A stretch of 64,000 nt of DNA from Candidatus Binatota bacterium (GCA_012960245.1 DUBO01000036.1:1-64000), one strand, 5' to 3'; shown: positions 26,740-36,079, counted from the first letter of the stretch. The notes: generated by a model from the sequence alone, not told the origin. Numbers and translations: made by a program.

Positions 26740-28707
26740 ATGCCGAGGCTTCCCGCCGATAATGAGCGCACGAGACGGATAGAACAGCAGGTGCCTGATA
26801 ATATCACCGTAACGGTGGGACGAGGGGAGCCCCTTACGATCGAAAAAGGATCGATGGCTCGCGAGGTCCTGCCGAGCCGAGTAGCAGAACGTGCTGTCTG
26901 TGTACTCGTGGAAGGGGTCGCGACCGATCTTTCGTCGCCGCTGCTCAATGACTGCTCGTTAGAGCCCGTCATGGCCGAGTCCGGTCCCGGTCTGGAAGTA
27001 CTTCGACACAGCACCGCCCACCTCCTTGCCCACGCGGTGAAACGCCTTTATCCCTCTGCCCAGGTAACCATCGGCCCCGTCATCGAGGATGGGTTTTACT
27101 ACGACTTTGCTTACCCCGCCGGTTTCGGACCCGAAGACCTCGAGAAGATAGAGGCAGAGATGTCCCGTATCATCGCCGAGGACCATCCAGTCTCACGCGA
27201 GGAACTGCATCAAGACAGCGCCCGGGCGCTCTTTGCCGATAAGGGGGAGGAGTACAAGGCCGAGATCATCGACGACCTCGACGAGCCCACTGTCAGCTTG
27301 TATCGTCAGGGTGATTTCGTAGATCTGTGTCGTGGCCCGCACGTCCCATCTACCGGCCAGCTGGGAGTCTTCAAGCTCACCCACGTGGCCGGCGCCTACT
27401 GGAGAGGTGACGAGAAGCGTCCGATGCTGCAGCGGATCTACGGGACCGCCTTCGCGAAAAAGAAAGAGCTGTCTTCTCACCTCGCCCGAATAGAAGAAGC
27501 CAGGAAACGCGACCATCGTAAGATTGGCAAGGATCTCGGCCTTTTCAGCTTTCACCCCGAAGCCCCGGCGTCACCGTTTTTTCACCCCGACGGAGCTGCC
27601 CTCTACAACCAGCTGGTGAGCTACATTCGCGGCCTGTACACCGAGTACGGGTACGAAGAGGTCATCACTCCGCAGATCCTGGACGTGGACCTGTGGCACC
27701 GTTCGGGTCACTACGACAACTACGTCGACAACATGTACTTCACGACCGTCGACGACAAGGAATTTGCGGTTAAGCCCATGAATTGCCCGACTCACTGCCT
27801 GATGTTCAGCGAGGGCAAAAAGTCATACAGGGATTTGCCGATCAGGATGGCGGATTTCGGCCGTCTGCACCGTTACGAACGCTCGGGTGTCGTACACGGC
27901 CTGGCCCGGGTGCGCTCCTTCTGCCAGGACGACGCCCATATCTTCTGTCGCCCTGAAGACATCGAATCTGAAATATCAGCTGTCCTGCATATGATAAACC
28001 GTACGCACAGGGCTTTTGGCTTCGAAGAATCAAAGGTCTATCTGTCCACGCGCCCGGCCAAGTCCATCGGGAGTGCCCAGATGTGGGAGCAGGCCGAGGC
28101 CACGCTCCGCGCTGTTCTCGAAAAGGAAGCACCAGGCTTCATCGAAAACCCCGGCGACGGGGCCTTCTACGGGCCCAAGATAGATTTTGCGGTAATCGAC
28201 GCGATGAAGCGGGAGTGGCAGCTTAGTACCGTCCAGCTCGACTTTTCGATGCCTGAGCGTTTTTCGCTGGGCTACGTTGACAGCGATGGCGGCGAACGCT
28301 GTCCGGTGATGATTCATCGGGCTGTGCTTGGCTCGCTTGAGCGCTTCATGGCAATCCTGCTTGAGCACACCGGCGGCGCGCTGCCCTTGTGGCTCGCGCC
28401 CTGCCAGGTGCGCTTCGTGACAGTGACCGACCGCCAGAACGAATACGCAGCGGCGTCGGTAGAAAAGCTCAAGGCCGCGGGCATCAGGGCCCGGGCCGAC
28501 CTTCGTAACGAGAAGCTTGGGTTTAAGATAAGGGAAGCCCAGAAACAGAAGGTGCCGGTGATTGCCGTGGTCGGAGATCGAGAGGTCGAAGACGGGACGG
28601 TTGCGCCCCGACTCCACGGAGACAGCCAGCTCGAAGCAATGAGTCTCGCGGATTTCAGCGCGTGGCTTATCGAACGTAATGACCCGGAACACGGAGGTGC
28701 GTCATAG
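26740..28707 (+). CDS. thrS: Threonine-tRNA ligase
   Basis: ThrS charges tRNA-Thr. In order it has an N-terminal TGS domain (about 20-80), the editing domain with the HSTAHLLAHAV motif, the class II core with MNCPTH and the motif 3 region (GGALPLWLAP), and the C-terminal anticodon-binding domain. The length of 655 is normal. An ATG at 26740 is assumed, though a GTG at 26791 is also possible since the TGS domain starts just after it. The stop codon TAG (28705-28707) overlaps the apparent AUA start of infC. Confidence 0.97.
   Translation: MPRLPADNERTRRIEQQVPDNITVTVGRGEPLTIEKGSMAREVLPSRVAERAVCVLVEGVATDLSSPLLNDCSLEPVMAESGPGLEVLRHSTAHLLAHAVKRLYPSAQVTIGPVIEDGFYYDFAYPAGFGPEDLEKIEAEMSRIIAEDHPVSREELHQDSARALFADKGEEYKAEIIDDLDEPTVSLYRQGDFVDLCRGPHVPSTGQLGVFKLTHVAGAYWRGDEKRPMLQRIYGTAFAKKKELSSHLARIEEARKRDHRKIGKDLGLFSFHPEAPASPFFHPDGAALYNQLVSYIRGLYTEYGYEEVITPQILDVDLWHRSGHYDNYVDNMYFTTVDDKEFAVKPMNCPTHCLMFSEGKKSYRDLPIRMADFGRLHRYERSGVVHGLARVRSFCQDDAHIFCRPEDIESEISAVLHMINRTHRAFGFEESKVYLSTRPAKSIGSAQMWEQAEATLRAVLEKEAPGFIENPGDGAFYGPKIDFAVIDAMKREWQLSTVQLDFSMPERFSLGYVDSDGGERCPVMIHRAVLGSLERFMAILLEHTGGALPLWLAPCQVRFVTVTDRQNEYAAASVEKLKAAGIRARADLRNEKLGFKIREAQKQKVPVIAVVGDREVEDGTVAPRLHGDSQLEAMSLADFSAWLIERNDPEHGGAS
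28693..28697 (+). promoter_or_regulatory. Ribosome binding site that decides the infC start
   Basis: GGAGG sits inside the end of thrS, 6 bases ahead of an ATA codon at 28704-28706. This is ideal spacing and no ATG, GTG or TTG occurs in frame between it and the conserved IF-3 N terminus. The site marks ATA as the start codon of infC. Confidence 0.7.
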
Positions 28708-29225
28708 CGAAAAACGAAGAAACAACAAGGATCAACAAGGCGATACGAGCGAGAGAATTGCGATTGATCGATAGCGACGGGGGCCAGCTCGGTATCGTCA
28801 CTCTCGACAAGGCCAGGCGTGTGGCCGAGGAGAGAGGGCTCGATCTCGTAGAGGTGGCAGGCACCGCGGACCCGCCGGTCTGTCGGATAATGGATTTTCA
28901 CAAGTATCGCTACGAGCAGAAGAAGCGAACCCAGGAGACCAAGAAGAAATCGGTGGCCTCGGCGATGAAAGAGGTAAAAATCCGGTCGCGAACCGAAGCC
29001 CACGACATCGAGTTCAAGAAGGGCCACATACTCAGGTTTCTCCAGAAGGGGCATCGGGTGAAGATTTCGGTGTTTTTCAAGGGGCGGGAGATAACGAGGC
29101 CGGATCTCGGGAGAAACACTTTGGATAAGATGCTTGAATCAATAGCGGAGCACGCAACCCCGGAGGGGGATCCGCGGATGGAGGGACGCCACATGTCGGT
29201 CGTGGTTGTTCCAGTCAAAAACTGA
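28704..29225 (+). CDS. infC: Translation initiation factor IF-3, apparently starting at ATA
   Basis: IF-3 binds the 30S subunit and favours correct start codons. The conserved N terminus TRINKAIRARELRLIDSDGG lies upstream of the first TTG (28758), so the gene must begin earlier. Reading back in frame, the only codon at a proper distance from the GGAGG site is ATA at 28704, giving 173 residues, close to the usual ~175-180. Non-AUG starts (AUU or AUC) for infC allow autoregulation in other bacteria. This start overlaps the thrS TAG stop as ATAG. The C-terminal HMSVVVVPVKN end is intact. Confidence 0.93.
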   Translation: MAKNEETTRINKAIRARELRLIDSDGGQLGIVTLDKARRVAEERGLDLVEVAGTADPPVCRIMDFHKYRYEQKKRTQETKKKSVASAMKEVKIRSRTEAHDIEFKKGHILRFLQKGHRVKISVFFKGREITRPDLGRNTLDKMLESIAEHATPEGDPRMEGRHMSVVVVPVKN

Positions 29226-29241
29226 GGAGCGGTAGAGAAAA

Positions 29242-29439
29242 ATGCCTAAGGTAAAAACAAGACGTGGTGCGGCGAAGCGCTTCCGGTTCACCGGTAGCGG
29301 CAAAATACGAAGGAACAAGGCGTATCTTCGTCACATACTTGCTCACAAATCAGCGACACAGAAACGCAACCTACGAAAAGCGGGAACTGTTTCGAGTGCG
29401 GATGAAAAATCGGTCAGGCGGCTGCTGCCCAACGGGTAG
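29242..29439 (+). CDS. rpmI: 50S ribosomal protein L35
   Basis: The 65-residue protein has the L35 signature KVKTRRGAAKRFRFTGSGK and the basic C-terminal segment with AHKSATQKRNLRK. It lies 16 bases after infC and 60 bases before rplT, the usual infC-rpmI-rplT order. The 60-base gap holds a small GC-rich inverted segment that may bear on L20 control, but I cannot confirm it. Confidence 0.96.
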   Translation: MPKVKTRRGAAKRFRFTGSGKIRRNKAYLRHILAHKSATQKRNLRKAGTVSSADEKSVRRLLPNG

Positions 29440-29499
29440 TGCCCCTGCGGCGTTCGGCCCCGACGGGCACGAAGCTGCAGACTACGGAGGAAAACAGGA

Positions 29500-29856
29500 A
29501 TGTCGAGGGTAACAAAGGGAGTTAAGGGCAGGCGGCGGCGCAACCGCATACTTGCACGAACCAAGGGCTACACGGGCGGCCGCAAGCTGTACCGGCAGGG
29601 GCGCGAGACGGTCGAAAAAGGGTTGGTTTACGCGTACCGCGATCGCAAGGTCCGCAAGCGTGAATTCAGACGGCTGTGGATTATCCGCATCAACGCCGCG
29701 TGCAAGGAGCTGGGTTTGAGCTATTCACAGCTGATCCACGGGCTGAAGCTGGCCGGCGTTGAAGTTGATCGTAAATCGCTCGCCGAAATGGCGGTCAACG
29801 AGAAGGAGGCTTTCGCGGCCGTGGTGAGTGCTGCAAAGGCCGAGTCGGCGGTGTGA
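29500..29856 (+). CDS. rplT: 50S ribosomal protein L20
   Basis: The 118-residue protein matches L20 throughout: SRVTKGVKGRRRRNRIL, AKGYTGGRKLYR-like basic helix, and RRLWIIRINAACKELGLSYSQLIHGLK. L20 is an early assembly protein that often represses its own operon through the rpmI leader. The stop codon TGA overlaps the pheS GTG start. Confidence 0.97.
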   Translation: MSRVTKGVKGRRRRNRILARTKGYTGGRKLYRQGRETVEKGLVYAYRDRKVRKREFRRLWIIRINAACKELGLSYSQLIHGLKLAGVEVDRKSLAEMAVNEKEAFAAVVSAAKAESAV

Positions 29857-30911
29857 CCGACGAGATCCCAGGCGGGCTGGAAGACAGCCTCCTGGCGCTG
29901 GAGCGTGACGCTTCGGGGCTCGTGGATAAGGCAGGTGATAAAGCGGAGCTCGAAACCGCTCGCGTTGCCCTGTTCGGCCGCCGCGGTTCAGTAACGGCCC
30001 TGGGTAAACAACTCGCCGGGCTTAGTGCCGATCAGAAGCGAGCAGCGGGTAAGCGCATCAACAGTCTTAGGTCTTCGTTGACGGAGCAACTGCAGAATCG
30101 CAGTGACTCGCTGGATGCGCAGGCCCAGGCCCGCGAACTCGAAGGACCCGCGCTTGACTACACTTTGCCCGCCTATGCTTCGGAGCCCGGGCATCCGCAT
30201 CCTCTGGCGAGTTCGATGGAGGAAGTGCGTTCGATTCTGGAATCGATGGGTTTCGCCACAGCGGAGGGGCCCCAGGTCGAGGATGAGTACCATAATTTCG
30301 AAGCGCTGAATATTCCCGCTGATCATCCCGCCCGGGATATGCAGGATACTTTTTTTACCAAGGACGGCCACCTGCTGCGCACGCATACGTCGCCGGTTCA
30401 GATTCGCATCATGGAAAAATCGTCCCCCCCCGTTGCTGTCATAGCGCCGGGCGCGGTTTATCGTCAGGACGATGACATTACCCACTCGCCGATGTTTCAC
30501 CAGGTCGAAGGCCTGCTCGTGGATAAGGGCGTACACTTTGGTCATCTGAAGGGCGTGCTCACCGAGTTCCTACGGGCGTTATTCGACGAAGACCTTGGCG
30601 TGCGTTTCCGTCCGAGTTATTTTCCCTTCACCGAACCGAGTGCCGAGGTCGATATTTCCTGTGTCATCTGCTCGGGGAGTGGGGCAGTGGACAACAGTCG
30701 ATGCCGAGTGTGTTCGGGTACTGCCTGGGTTGAAATTCTCGGCGCGGGAATGGTGCACCCGGCGGTGTTCGAAGCGGTCGGCTACGACCCCGGAGTATTC
30801 AGTGGCTTTGCCTTCGGCGTGGGGATCGAGAGAGTAGCGATGCTTCGCTTCGGGATTGCGGACATCCGCCATTTTTACTCGCAGGACCTTCGGTTTCTTC
30901 AACAGTTCTGA
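29853..30911 (+). CDS. pheS: Phenylalanine-tRNA ligase alpha subunit
   Basis: PheS is the catalytic alpha chain of the (alpha-beta)2 enzyme. It has the N-terminal coiled coil (about 20-100), then the class II motifs, including HPLASSMEEVRSIL, and the FFPFTEPSAEV-like motif and GFAFGVGIERVAML. A CSGSG/CRVC Cys pair lies between the last two motifs. The GTG start overlaps the rplT stop as GTGA, so translation is coupled. pheT follows after 9 bases. Confidence 0.97.
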   Translation: MTDEIPGGLEDSLLALERDASGLVDKAGDKAELETARVALFGRRGSVTALGKQLAGLSADQKRAAGKRINSLRSSLTEQLQNRSDSLDAQAQARELEGPALDYTLPAYASEPGHPHPLASSMEEVRSILESMGFATAEGPQVEDEYHNFEALNIPADHPARDMQDTFFTKDGHLLRTHTSPVQIRIMEKSSPPVAVIAPGAVYRQDDDITHSPMFHQVEGLLVDKGVHFGHLKGVLTEFLRALFDEDLGVRFRPSYFPFTEPSAEVDISCVICSGSGAVDNSRCRVCSGTAWVEILGAGMVHPAVFEAVGYDPGVFSGFAFGVGIERVAMLRFGIADIRHFYSQDLRFLQQF

Positions 30912-30920
30912 GGACCATAG

Positions 30921-33350
30921 ATGCTTATTCCCTATAGCTGGCTGGCCGAATACATTGGCAACCTGCCCGACGCTGCCCAACTTGCAGACAGCTTCACCAT
31001 GGGCGGACTCGAGGTAGAAGGGCTTGCTGCACCGGCTCCCGGGCTGGCGGGACAGCTTGTTGTTGCGCGGATTGATTCTATCGAGCGGCATCCTGACGCC
31101 GACCGGCTCGTGGTCTGCCGGCTTGACGACGGAGACACTGGGCGTGAGGTCGTGTGCGGGGCCAGTAACATGCGGGCCGGTGACCTGGTGATACTGGCCC
31201 TGCCCGGTGCCCGCTTGCCGGGTGGCCTTAAGATTAAGAAATCCCGTATCAGGGGTAAGGAGTCTGCCGGCATGCTCTGCGCGGCAAACGAGCTTGGGCT
31301 CGCTGAGGCTGGCGACGGCATAATCGTGTTGGCTGCTGACACCGCCGTGGAAGGGGTGGTATCCCCGGGCGACGACGCTGCCGCGCTGCTCGGTCTCGAT
31401 GACCCGGTGTTTGAGCTTTCGATTACCCCTAATCGCGGCGATTGCCTGAGCGTGAACGGTCTTGTTCGAGAGCTGGGCGTGCTCCTGGGAGTGCCTGTGG
31501 TGGGGCCGGGAACTAAGCTACGCCTACCTGAGGGATTCGACCCAACGGCCGATGTCCCTGTTGTCGTTGACCATGGCGATGCCTCTTTCTGTCCAGCCTA
31601 CAGGGCCCTGCAGCTCGCCGACCTGACCGTTGGTCCTTCACCTGACTATATCAGGCAGCGCCTGGCCGCCTGCGGTTACAGGTCGGTCAACAACATTGTC
31701 GATATAACGAACTACGTGATGCTCGAATTGGGCCAGCCCATGCACGCTTTTGACCGAGATCTTCTCCATGGCTCAACAATCACTGTTGGAGAGATCACGA
31801 CAGCCGAGGAGTTGGAAACACTCGATGGCAACACGAACCAGCTCGAAGCGGGTGACCTCGTAATTCGAGATGAGCGGGGAGTTGTAGCACTGGCGGGTGT
31901 CATGGGTGGGCAGCGCAGCGCGATCAGTGACGGCAGTACCCGGGTGCTGCTCGAGAGCGCATTGTTTGATCCCTCGCGCGTACGGCGCACCGCTCGACGC
32001 TTAGGCCTCGGGTCGGAATCGTCGTATCGCTTTGAACGCGGGGTCGATGCGGGGCAGGTCGAGGCCGCGCTCTTGCGGGCCGCCAGCCTGCTGGTCAAGC
32101 ACGCAGGCGCCAGGGTAGAGGGAGGCATGGCAACTTCGGGCGAACTGCCGGCCGAGGGGCGCAGCATCGCTTTGAGCGTCGCTGGCGTCGCGAGCTTGCT
32201 GGGCCGAGACGTAGCCGCGGTTCGCTGTCGAGAAATCCTCAAGGCCATAGGGTGCACGGTCACGGGTAGGGGCGATAAACTCAAGGTCGATTCACCGGTC
32301 TATCGCAGCGACATAAGCCGAGACGTTGACCTCGTGGAGGAGATCGCACGGGTGGAGGGCTACGACCTCGTGCCGGCGTCCCTTCCTGTTATGGAGATGA
32401 ACAGCCGGGGCTTCTCGACGCTGGCTGATTTTGAGGGCCGCTCGCGCACGGTGCTGCGCGCGATGGGGTTCACCGAATCGGTGGCGCTTGCGTTTGCCGG
32501 AAGTGAAGCGAACCAATCTTTCAGGGGCTTGTTTGGCCGTGAGGGTGCTGCGGTAGAGTTGTTGAACCCGCTGCGCGCGACCGAAACCGAGCTGCGGCGG
32601 AGCCTGTTACCGGGCTTGCTCGACGGCTGGCTGGTCAACCATCGAAACGGTTTCGACAGGATAGATCTTTTTTCTATCGGCCGCTGTTTTCAGCTCCTAG
32701 ATGGGCAGCCGGAGGAATTAGATATCGTCGCGGGAATGCTTTCGGGGCCCCGCCGTGCACGCGGTCCGGGGGATGCGGGACCGCCCACATTGTGGGATGC
32801 TAAGGCTGCGGTTGTGGCCCTGGCAGACCTGGTCGGCTGCGCGGATGAAATAAGCTGGACGGCTGTCGAGGACGCGGCGGGTGCGTTGCATCCGAGGGCC
32901 AGTGCCAGGGCTTGGATTGGGGACAAGGCGTTGGGCGTCATCACGTCTCTGCATCCCGAACAAAAACGCCGTCGTGAAATAACCTCCGAAATTTGGCTTT
33001 TTGAGATTGACAGCCGTGTGCTGGTTGAGTATCGTCCCAGTGCGACAGGGGTTCTTCCGCTGGCTCGGTTTCCATCGTCGGCTCGGGACCTTTCCCTGCT
33101 GGTGCCGATGGATTTGCTTGCGGGAGAAGTCGTTCGTGCGGCCGGAGAGCTGGGCGAGCCCCTGCTCAACGGAGTGAGTGTGTTTGATGACTACAGAGGC
33201 AAGGGCGTGAAAGAAGGCTACAAGGCTTTGGCGTTTTCCTTTGAGTATCGCTCACCCGATCGGACGCTCACCGATGAAGAGGTTGCCGCCCTTCACTCGC
33301 GCGTCGTAGAAATGCTCCTGGCGATGCCAGGTGTTGAACTCAGGGCATGA
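30921..33350 (+). CDS. pheT: Phenylalanine-tRNA ligase beta subunit
   Basis: PheT (809 residues) contains the tRNA-binding EMAP-like domain (about 40-150), the B3/B4 editing core (SYRFERGVDAGQ), the B5 domain, and the C-terminal anticodon-binding (FDX-ACB) domain with the conserved LTDEEV segment. It assembles with PheS. The ihfA gene follows. Confidence 0.97.
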   Translation: MLIPYSWLAEYIGNLPDAAQLADSFTMGGLEVEGLAAPAPGLAGQLVVARIDSIERHPDADRLVVCRLDDGDTGREVVCGASNMRAGDLVILALPGARLPGGLKIKKSRIRGKESAGMLCAANELGLAEAGDGIIVLAADTAVEGVVSPGDDAAALLGLDDPVFELSITPNRGDCLSVNGLVRELGVLLGVPVVGPGTKLRLPEGFDPTADVPVVVDHGDASFCPAYRALQLADLTVGPSPDYIRQRLAACGYRSVNNIVDITNYVMLELGQPMHAFDRDLLHGSTITVGEITTAEELETLDGNTNQLEAGDLVIRDERGVVALAGVMGGQRSAISDGSTRVLLESALFDPSRVRRTARRLGLGSESSYRFERGVDAGQVEAALLRAASLLVKHAGARVEGGMATSGELPAEGRSIALSVAGVASLLGRDVAAVRCREILKAIGCTVTGRGDKLKVDSPVYRSDISRDVDLVEEIARVEGYDLVPASLPVMEMNSRGFSTLADFEGRSRTVLRAMGFTESVALAFAGSEANQSFRGLFGREGAAVELLNPLRATETELRRSLLPGLLDGWLVNHRNGFDRIDLFSIGRCFQLLDGQPEELDIVAGMLSGPRRARGPGDAGPPTLWDAKAAVVALADLVGCADEISWTAVEDAAGALHPRASARAWIGDKALGVITSLHPEQKRRREITSEIWLFEIDSRVLVEYRPSATGVLPLARFPSSARDLSLLVPMDLLAGEVVRAAGELGEPLLNGVSVFDDYRGKGVKEGYKALAFSFEYRSPDRTLTDEEVAALHSRVVEMLLAMPGVELRA

Positions 33351-33378
33351 ATATTTTCGAAAGGGAGACCGTGCGCAT

Positions 33379-33669
33379 ATGACCATGACCAAGGCGGATA
33401 TTATCGAACGCATTCATGAAAGGGTTGGGTTTTCAAAGAAAGAGGCATCCGAGGTTGTCGAGTCGGTGTTCGAGGTCATGAAGAATAGGCTTGAAGACGG
33501 TGATACCGTCAAGCTTTCGGGCTTCGGCAAGTTTGTCATCAACGATAAAGTCCCGCGCAAGGGACGCAATCCGCAATCGGGCGAAGAGATCGTGATCACC
33601 GGACGCCGCGTGCTGAGTTTCAAGCCGAGCCAGGTTCTCAAGAAAACAATCAATTCGGCTTGGCGGTGA
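33379..33669 (+). CDS. ihfA: Integration host factor alpha / HU family DNA-binding protein
   Basis: The 96-residue protein has the HU/IHF fold: TKADIIERIHERVGFSKKEA, then the GFGKFVINDKVPRKGRNPQSGEEI beta arm. The NPQSGEEI segment and position downstream of pheT match IhfA rather than HU. It bends DNA at specific sites. The ATG at 33379 has a GGGAG site; the ATG at 33385 is also possible. A merR-like gene follows after 18 bases. Confidence 0.95.
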   Translation: MTMTKADIIERIHERVGFSKKEASEVVESVFEVMKNRLEDGDTVKLSGFGKFVINDKVPRKGRNPQSGEEIVITGRRVLSFKPSQVLKKTINSAWR

Positions 33670-33687
33670 CCGTAGCGCGGGTGACTG

Positions 33688-34062
33688 GTGTCGACCGTGA
33701 TCGATGACCAACAACCGGCAGACGGGATTCCCTCGGACAAACTCTATTTTCGAATCGGCGAAGTCGCGCGCATCGTCGGAGTCAAACCTTATGTTCTCCG
33801 CTATTGGGAGTCCGAGTTCTCAGGAGTCCGGCCAGGCAAGTCACGTTCCAACCAGAGGCTCTATCGACGCAAGGACGTAGAGAAGCTGCTCAAGATAAAG
33901 GACCTGTTGCACACGCGGCGCTACACGATGGAAGGTGCCCGGCAATACCTCAAGGTCCAGGAAGAACCCGGTGACGAAGAGTTACTGTCCCCGAGGCAAC
34001 TCAAACGCTTGAGACAGGTGCGCGAGACTCTTGTTGATCTGAAGAAGAAGCTCGAATCTTGA
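33688..34062 (+). CDS. MerR-family transcriptional regulator
   Basis: The 124-residue protein has the MerR winged helix-turn-helix (about 20-85), with YFRIGEVARIVGVKPYVLRY and SNQRLYRRKDVEKLLKIK, and a short C-terminal coiled coil. There is no effector-binding domain or metal-binding Cys set. The order pheS-pheT-ihfA-merR is common in Deltaproteobacteria, where the regulator's target is not well known. Start GTG at 33688. Its last 62 bases overlap a convergent gene on the other strand. Confidence 0.93.
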   Translation: MSTVIDDQQPADGIPSDKLYFRIGEVARIVGVKPYVLRYWESEFSGVRPGKSRSNQRLYRRKDVEKLLKIKDLLHTRRYTMEGARQYLKVQEEPGDEELLSPRQLKRLRQVRETLVDLKKKLES

Positions 34063-34393
34063 TCGCTGGTTTTTTCGGGGCCTGTTTTACCAACAGCAGC
34101 TGTTCTCGTAACCAGGCGTAGCCGAATCCCAGCTGATCACAGACATTCACGAACGAGAACGGCGAATCCGTGTCGGTGGACATGATCCAGAACTCGGCCT
34201 GTCGCTGCAGTATGTGGGGGTTTGCGCGGTCGTGCTGGGGGGCTGCAAGATAGCAGCGTACCCCGTCCATCAATACCGCTTCGAGCAGGGGAATCTCGGT
34301 GGCGGCGAATGAACGGGCCGCCGAACCGGGGTCTACGTCGCCGCAATGTCCCTCCAGGTTTTCGTTTATCGTCCCAGGTTTCTGTGTAGGCAT
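34001..34393 (-). CDS. Small conserved protein, convergent with and overlapping merR
   Basis: This 130-residue frame has a conserved-looking core: EIPLLEAVLMDGVRCYL, then AEFWIMSTDTDSPFSFVNVCDQLGF and AWLREQLLL. I recall similar small proteins (WI-x-SFE-x-C-x-x-LG-x-x-x-x-x-R-x-x-L) in deltaproteobacterial genomes, where they have no assigned role; a helix-turn-helix is possible in the last part. The stop codon at 34001 lies inside merR, so the two transcripts would overlap by 62 bases. The evidence is pattern-based and the start uncertain. Confidence 0.6.
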   Translation of the reverse strand: MPTQKPGTINENLEGHCGDVDPGSAARSFAATEIPLLEAVLMDGVRCYLAAPQHDRANPHILQRQAEFWIMSTDTDSPFSFVNVCDQLGFGYAWLREQLLLVKQAPKKPAIKIRASSSDQQESRAPVSSV

Positions 34394-34621
34394 GCGGTGT
34401 CAGCAGCAACGGCCGTGCCAGTCTTGAAACCCGCAGCGGGGGCCTCGTCGAGGCCCTGAGGCAGGCCCCGGGCGGCGGAATTTTGTTGATAAGCAGGCTG
34501 AATATTGCCACTCCCAGCCTGCTGCCGCCGCGCATGCCTTGCCTTGTGCTGTAATCCGGGCAAGAAAACAGGCCATGTTGTGTCAGCGTTGCATCAAGGC
34601 GACGCAAAAAAGGGGTGGCCT

Positions 34622-35902
34622 GTGTTGAAAATTATACTCTCTCTGTTCGTGGTCCTGCTGCTCCCGGAAACGGCGAGGGCTGAAATCAATTCCGGCGACA
34701 CGGCGTGGATGCTCACGTCGTCGGCCCTTGTGCTGCTCATGACCCCCGGCCTCGCACTTTTTTACGGCGGCATGGTTCGATCGAAGAACGTGCTCTCTAC
34801 CCTCATGCATAGTTTTTTTGCGATGGGTATTATGAGTATCCAGTGGGTAGTCATCGGTTACTCACTGTCGTTTGCCGAGGGCAATTCTTTCATCGGCGGT
34901 CTCGACTACGTGTTGCTCAACGGCGTTGATTCCAGCCCCGGGCCCTACGCCGACAATATCCCCCACAACGTTTTTATGATTTTCCAGATGATGTTTGCCA
35001 TCATCACCCCCGCTCTTATCTCGGGTGCGTTCGCGGAGCGCATCAAGTTCAGTGGCTACGTTTTGTTCTCTCTTCTGTGGGCCACCCTGGTCTACGATCC
35101 TGTTTGCCATTGGGTCTGGGGTAGCGGTGGTTGGCTGGGCGGCCTCGGCGCGCTGGATTTTGCTGGTGGTACGGTGGTGCACATAAACTCGGGAGTGGCC
35201 GCGCTGGCCGTCGTGCTGGTGCTCGGACGCCGGGTGGGCTACCCGCAACAGGCGATGAAACCCCACAACCTCGGGTTGACGGTGCTTGGCGCCGGCATGC
35301 TCTGGTTTGGCTGGTTTGGTTTTAACGGGGGCAGCGCCCTTGCCGCCGACGGCTCAGCCGCCAACGCTTTCGTGGTAACCCATATCGCGGCCGCTGTTGC
35401 CGCGGTCACCTGGGCGCTGATCGAATCGATGCAGAAGGGCAAAGCCAGTGCGCTTGGTGTCGCCTCCGGCGCAGTGGCTGGCCTGGTTGCCATAACTCCA
35501 GCCTGCGGTTTCGTTGGCGTCGGCGGCGCGATTCTCATCGGTGTTGGGGCGGGCGGCCTCTGCTACGCCGCCATCATGGCGAAGTCTCGTTTTGGATACG
35601 ACGATTCGCTCGACGTTCTCGGTGTTCACGGAATTGGCGGTGCCTGGGGTGCCCTGGCCACCGGCGTTTTTGCCGTGGCCGCGATAGGCGGGACAGCGGG
35701 CCTGCTGGAGAGCGGAAATCTCGGGCAGCTGGGCATACAGGCCACCAGCGTACTGGCCACGGCTGTGTACTCTTTCGTTGTTACTTTTCTCATAGCTCGT
35801 TTTGTTGATGCGACGGTGGGCTTGAGAGTGAATGAAGAACAGGAAATGACCGGCCTGGATCTGAGCGAACACGGGGAAGTCGGCTACCACTTTTCGGATT
35901 GA
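34622..35902 (+). CDS. amtB: Ammonium transporter, Amt family, with signal peptide
   Basis: The protein (426 residues) has a predicted N-terminal signal peptide ([19 protein letters not shown]) and then the Amt core with 11 helices: GDTAWML start, [15 protein letters not shown], and the twin histidines in [10 protein letters not shown] and [11 protein letters not shown]. The GTG at 34622 is preferred because it begins the signal peptide and has AAGGGG upstream; longer in-frame starts are not protein-like. No glnK (PII) gene is next to it, unlike most amtB loci. A tRNA-Pro follows. Confidence 0.93.
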   Translation: MLKIILSLFVVLLLPETARAEINSGDTAWMLTSSALVLLMTPGLALFYGGMVRSKNVLSTLMHSFFAMGIMSIQWVVIGYSLSFAEGNSFIGGLDYVLLNGVDSSPGPYADNIPHNVFMIFQMMFAIITPALISGAFAERIKFSGYVLFSLLWATLVYDPVCHWVWGSGGWLGGLGALDFAGGTVVHINSGVAALAVVLVLGRRVGYPQQAMKPHNLGLTVLGAGMLWFGWFGFNGGSALAADGSAANAFVVTHIAAAVAAVTWALIESMQKGKASALGVASGAVAGLVAITPACGFVGVGGAILIGVGAGGLCYAAIMAKSRFGYDDSLDVLGVHGIGGAWGALATGVFAVAAIGGTAGLLESGNLGQLGIQATSVLATAVYSFVVTFLIARFVDATVGLRVNEEQEMTGLDLSEHGEVGYHFSD

Positions 35903-35929
35903 TCATGGGTTGGCCTGCCCACGGGCTGG

Positions 35930-35958
35930 TTGCCTTGCTGACCGGGCGTGGGTATCTT
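35930..35958 (+). promoter_or_regulatory. Candidate promoter of tRNA-Pro
   Basis: TTGCCT (35930-35935) and TATCTT (35953-35958) are separated by 17 bases, and the -10 ends 12 bases before the tRNA 5' end, where a tRNA promoter would be expected. Both boxes are partial matches. Confidence 0.4.
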
Positions 35959-35970
35959 TGCCGTTGTTGA

Positions 35971-36047
35971 CGGGGCGTGGCGCAGCCTGGTAGCGCACTC
36001 GCTTGGGGTGTGAGAGGTCGCTGGTTCAAATCCAGTCGCCCCGACCA
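35971..36047 (+). tRNA. tRNA-Pro (anticodon GGG)
   Basis: The acceptor stem CGGGGCG pairs with CGCCCCG (36037-36043), and CCA is encoded at 36045-36047. The loop TTGGGGT gives anticodon GGG, which reads CCC and CCU. It lies between amtB and surE, with its own likely promoter. Confidence 0.95.
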
Positions 36048-36054
36048 TTGTCAG

Positions 36055-36079
36055 CCGGGGGTGCGATGGTCACCCCCGG
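36055..36079 (+). terminator. Hairpin after tRNA-Pro, possible terminator
   Basis: A perfect 9-base-pair stem (36055-36063 with 36071-36079) with a seven-base loop lies 8 bases after the tRNA. It has no T run, so it would be a weak intrinsic terminator at best, or a processing stop. Confidence 0.45.

Noticed and set aside
29440-29499. The 60-base rpmI-rplT gap as an L20-binding leader
   Set aside because: A short GTGCCC/GGGCAC pairing exists, but no pseudoknot resembling the known L20 sites could be drawn with confidence.
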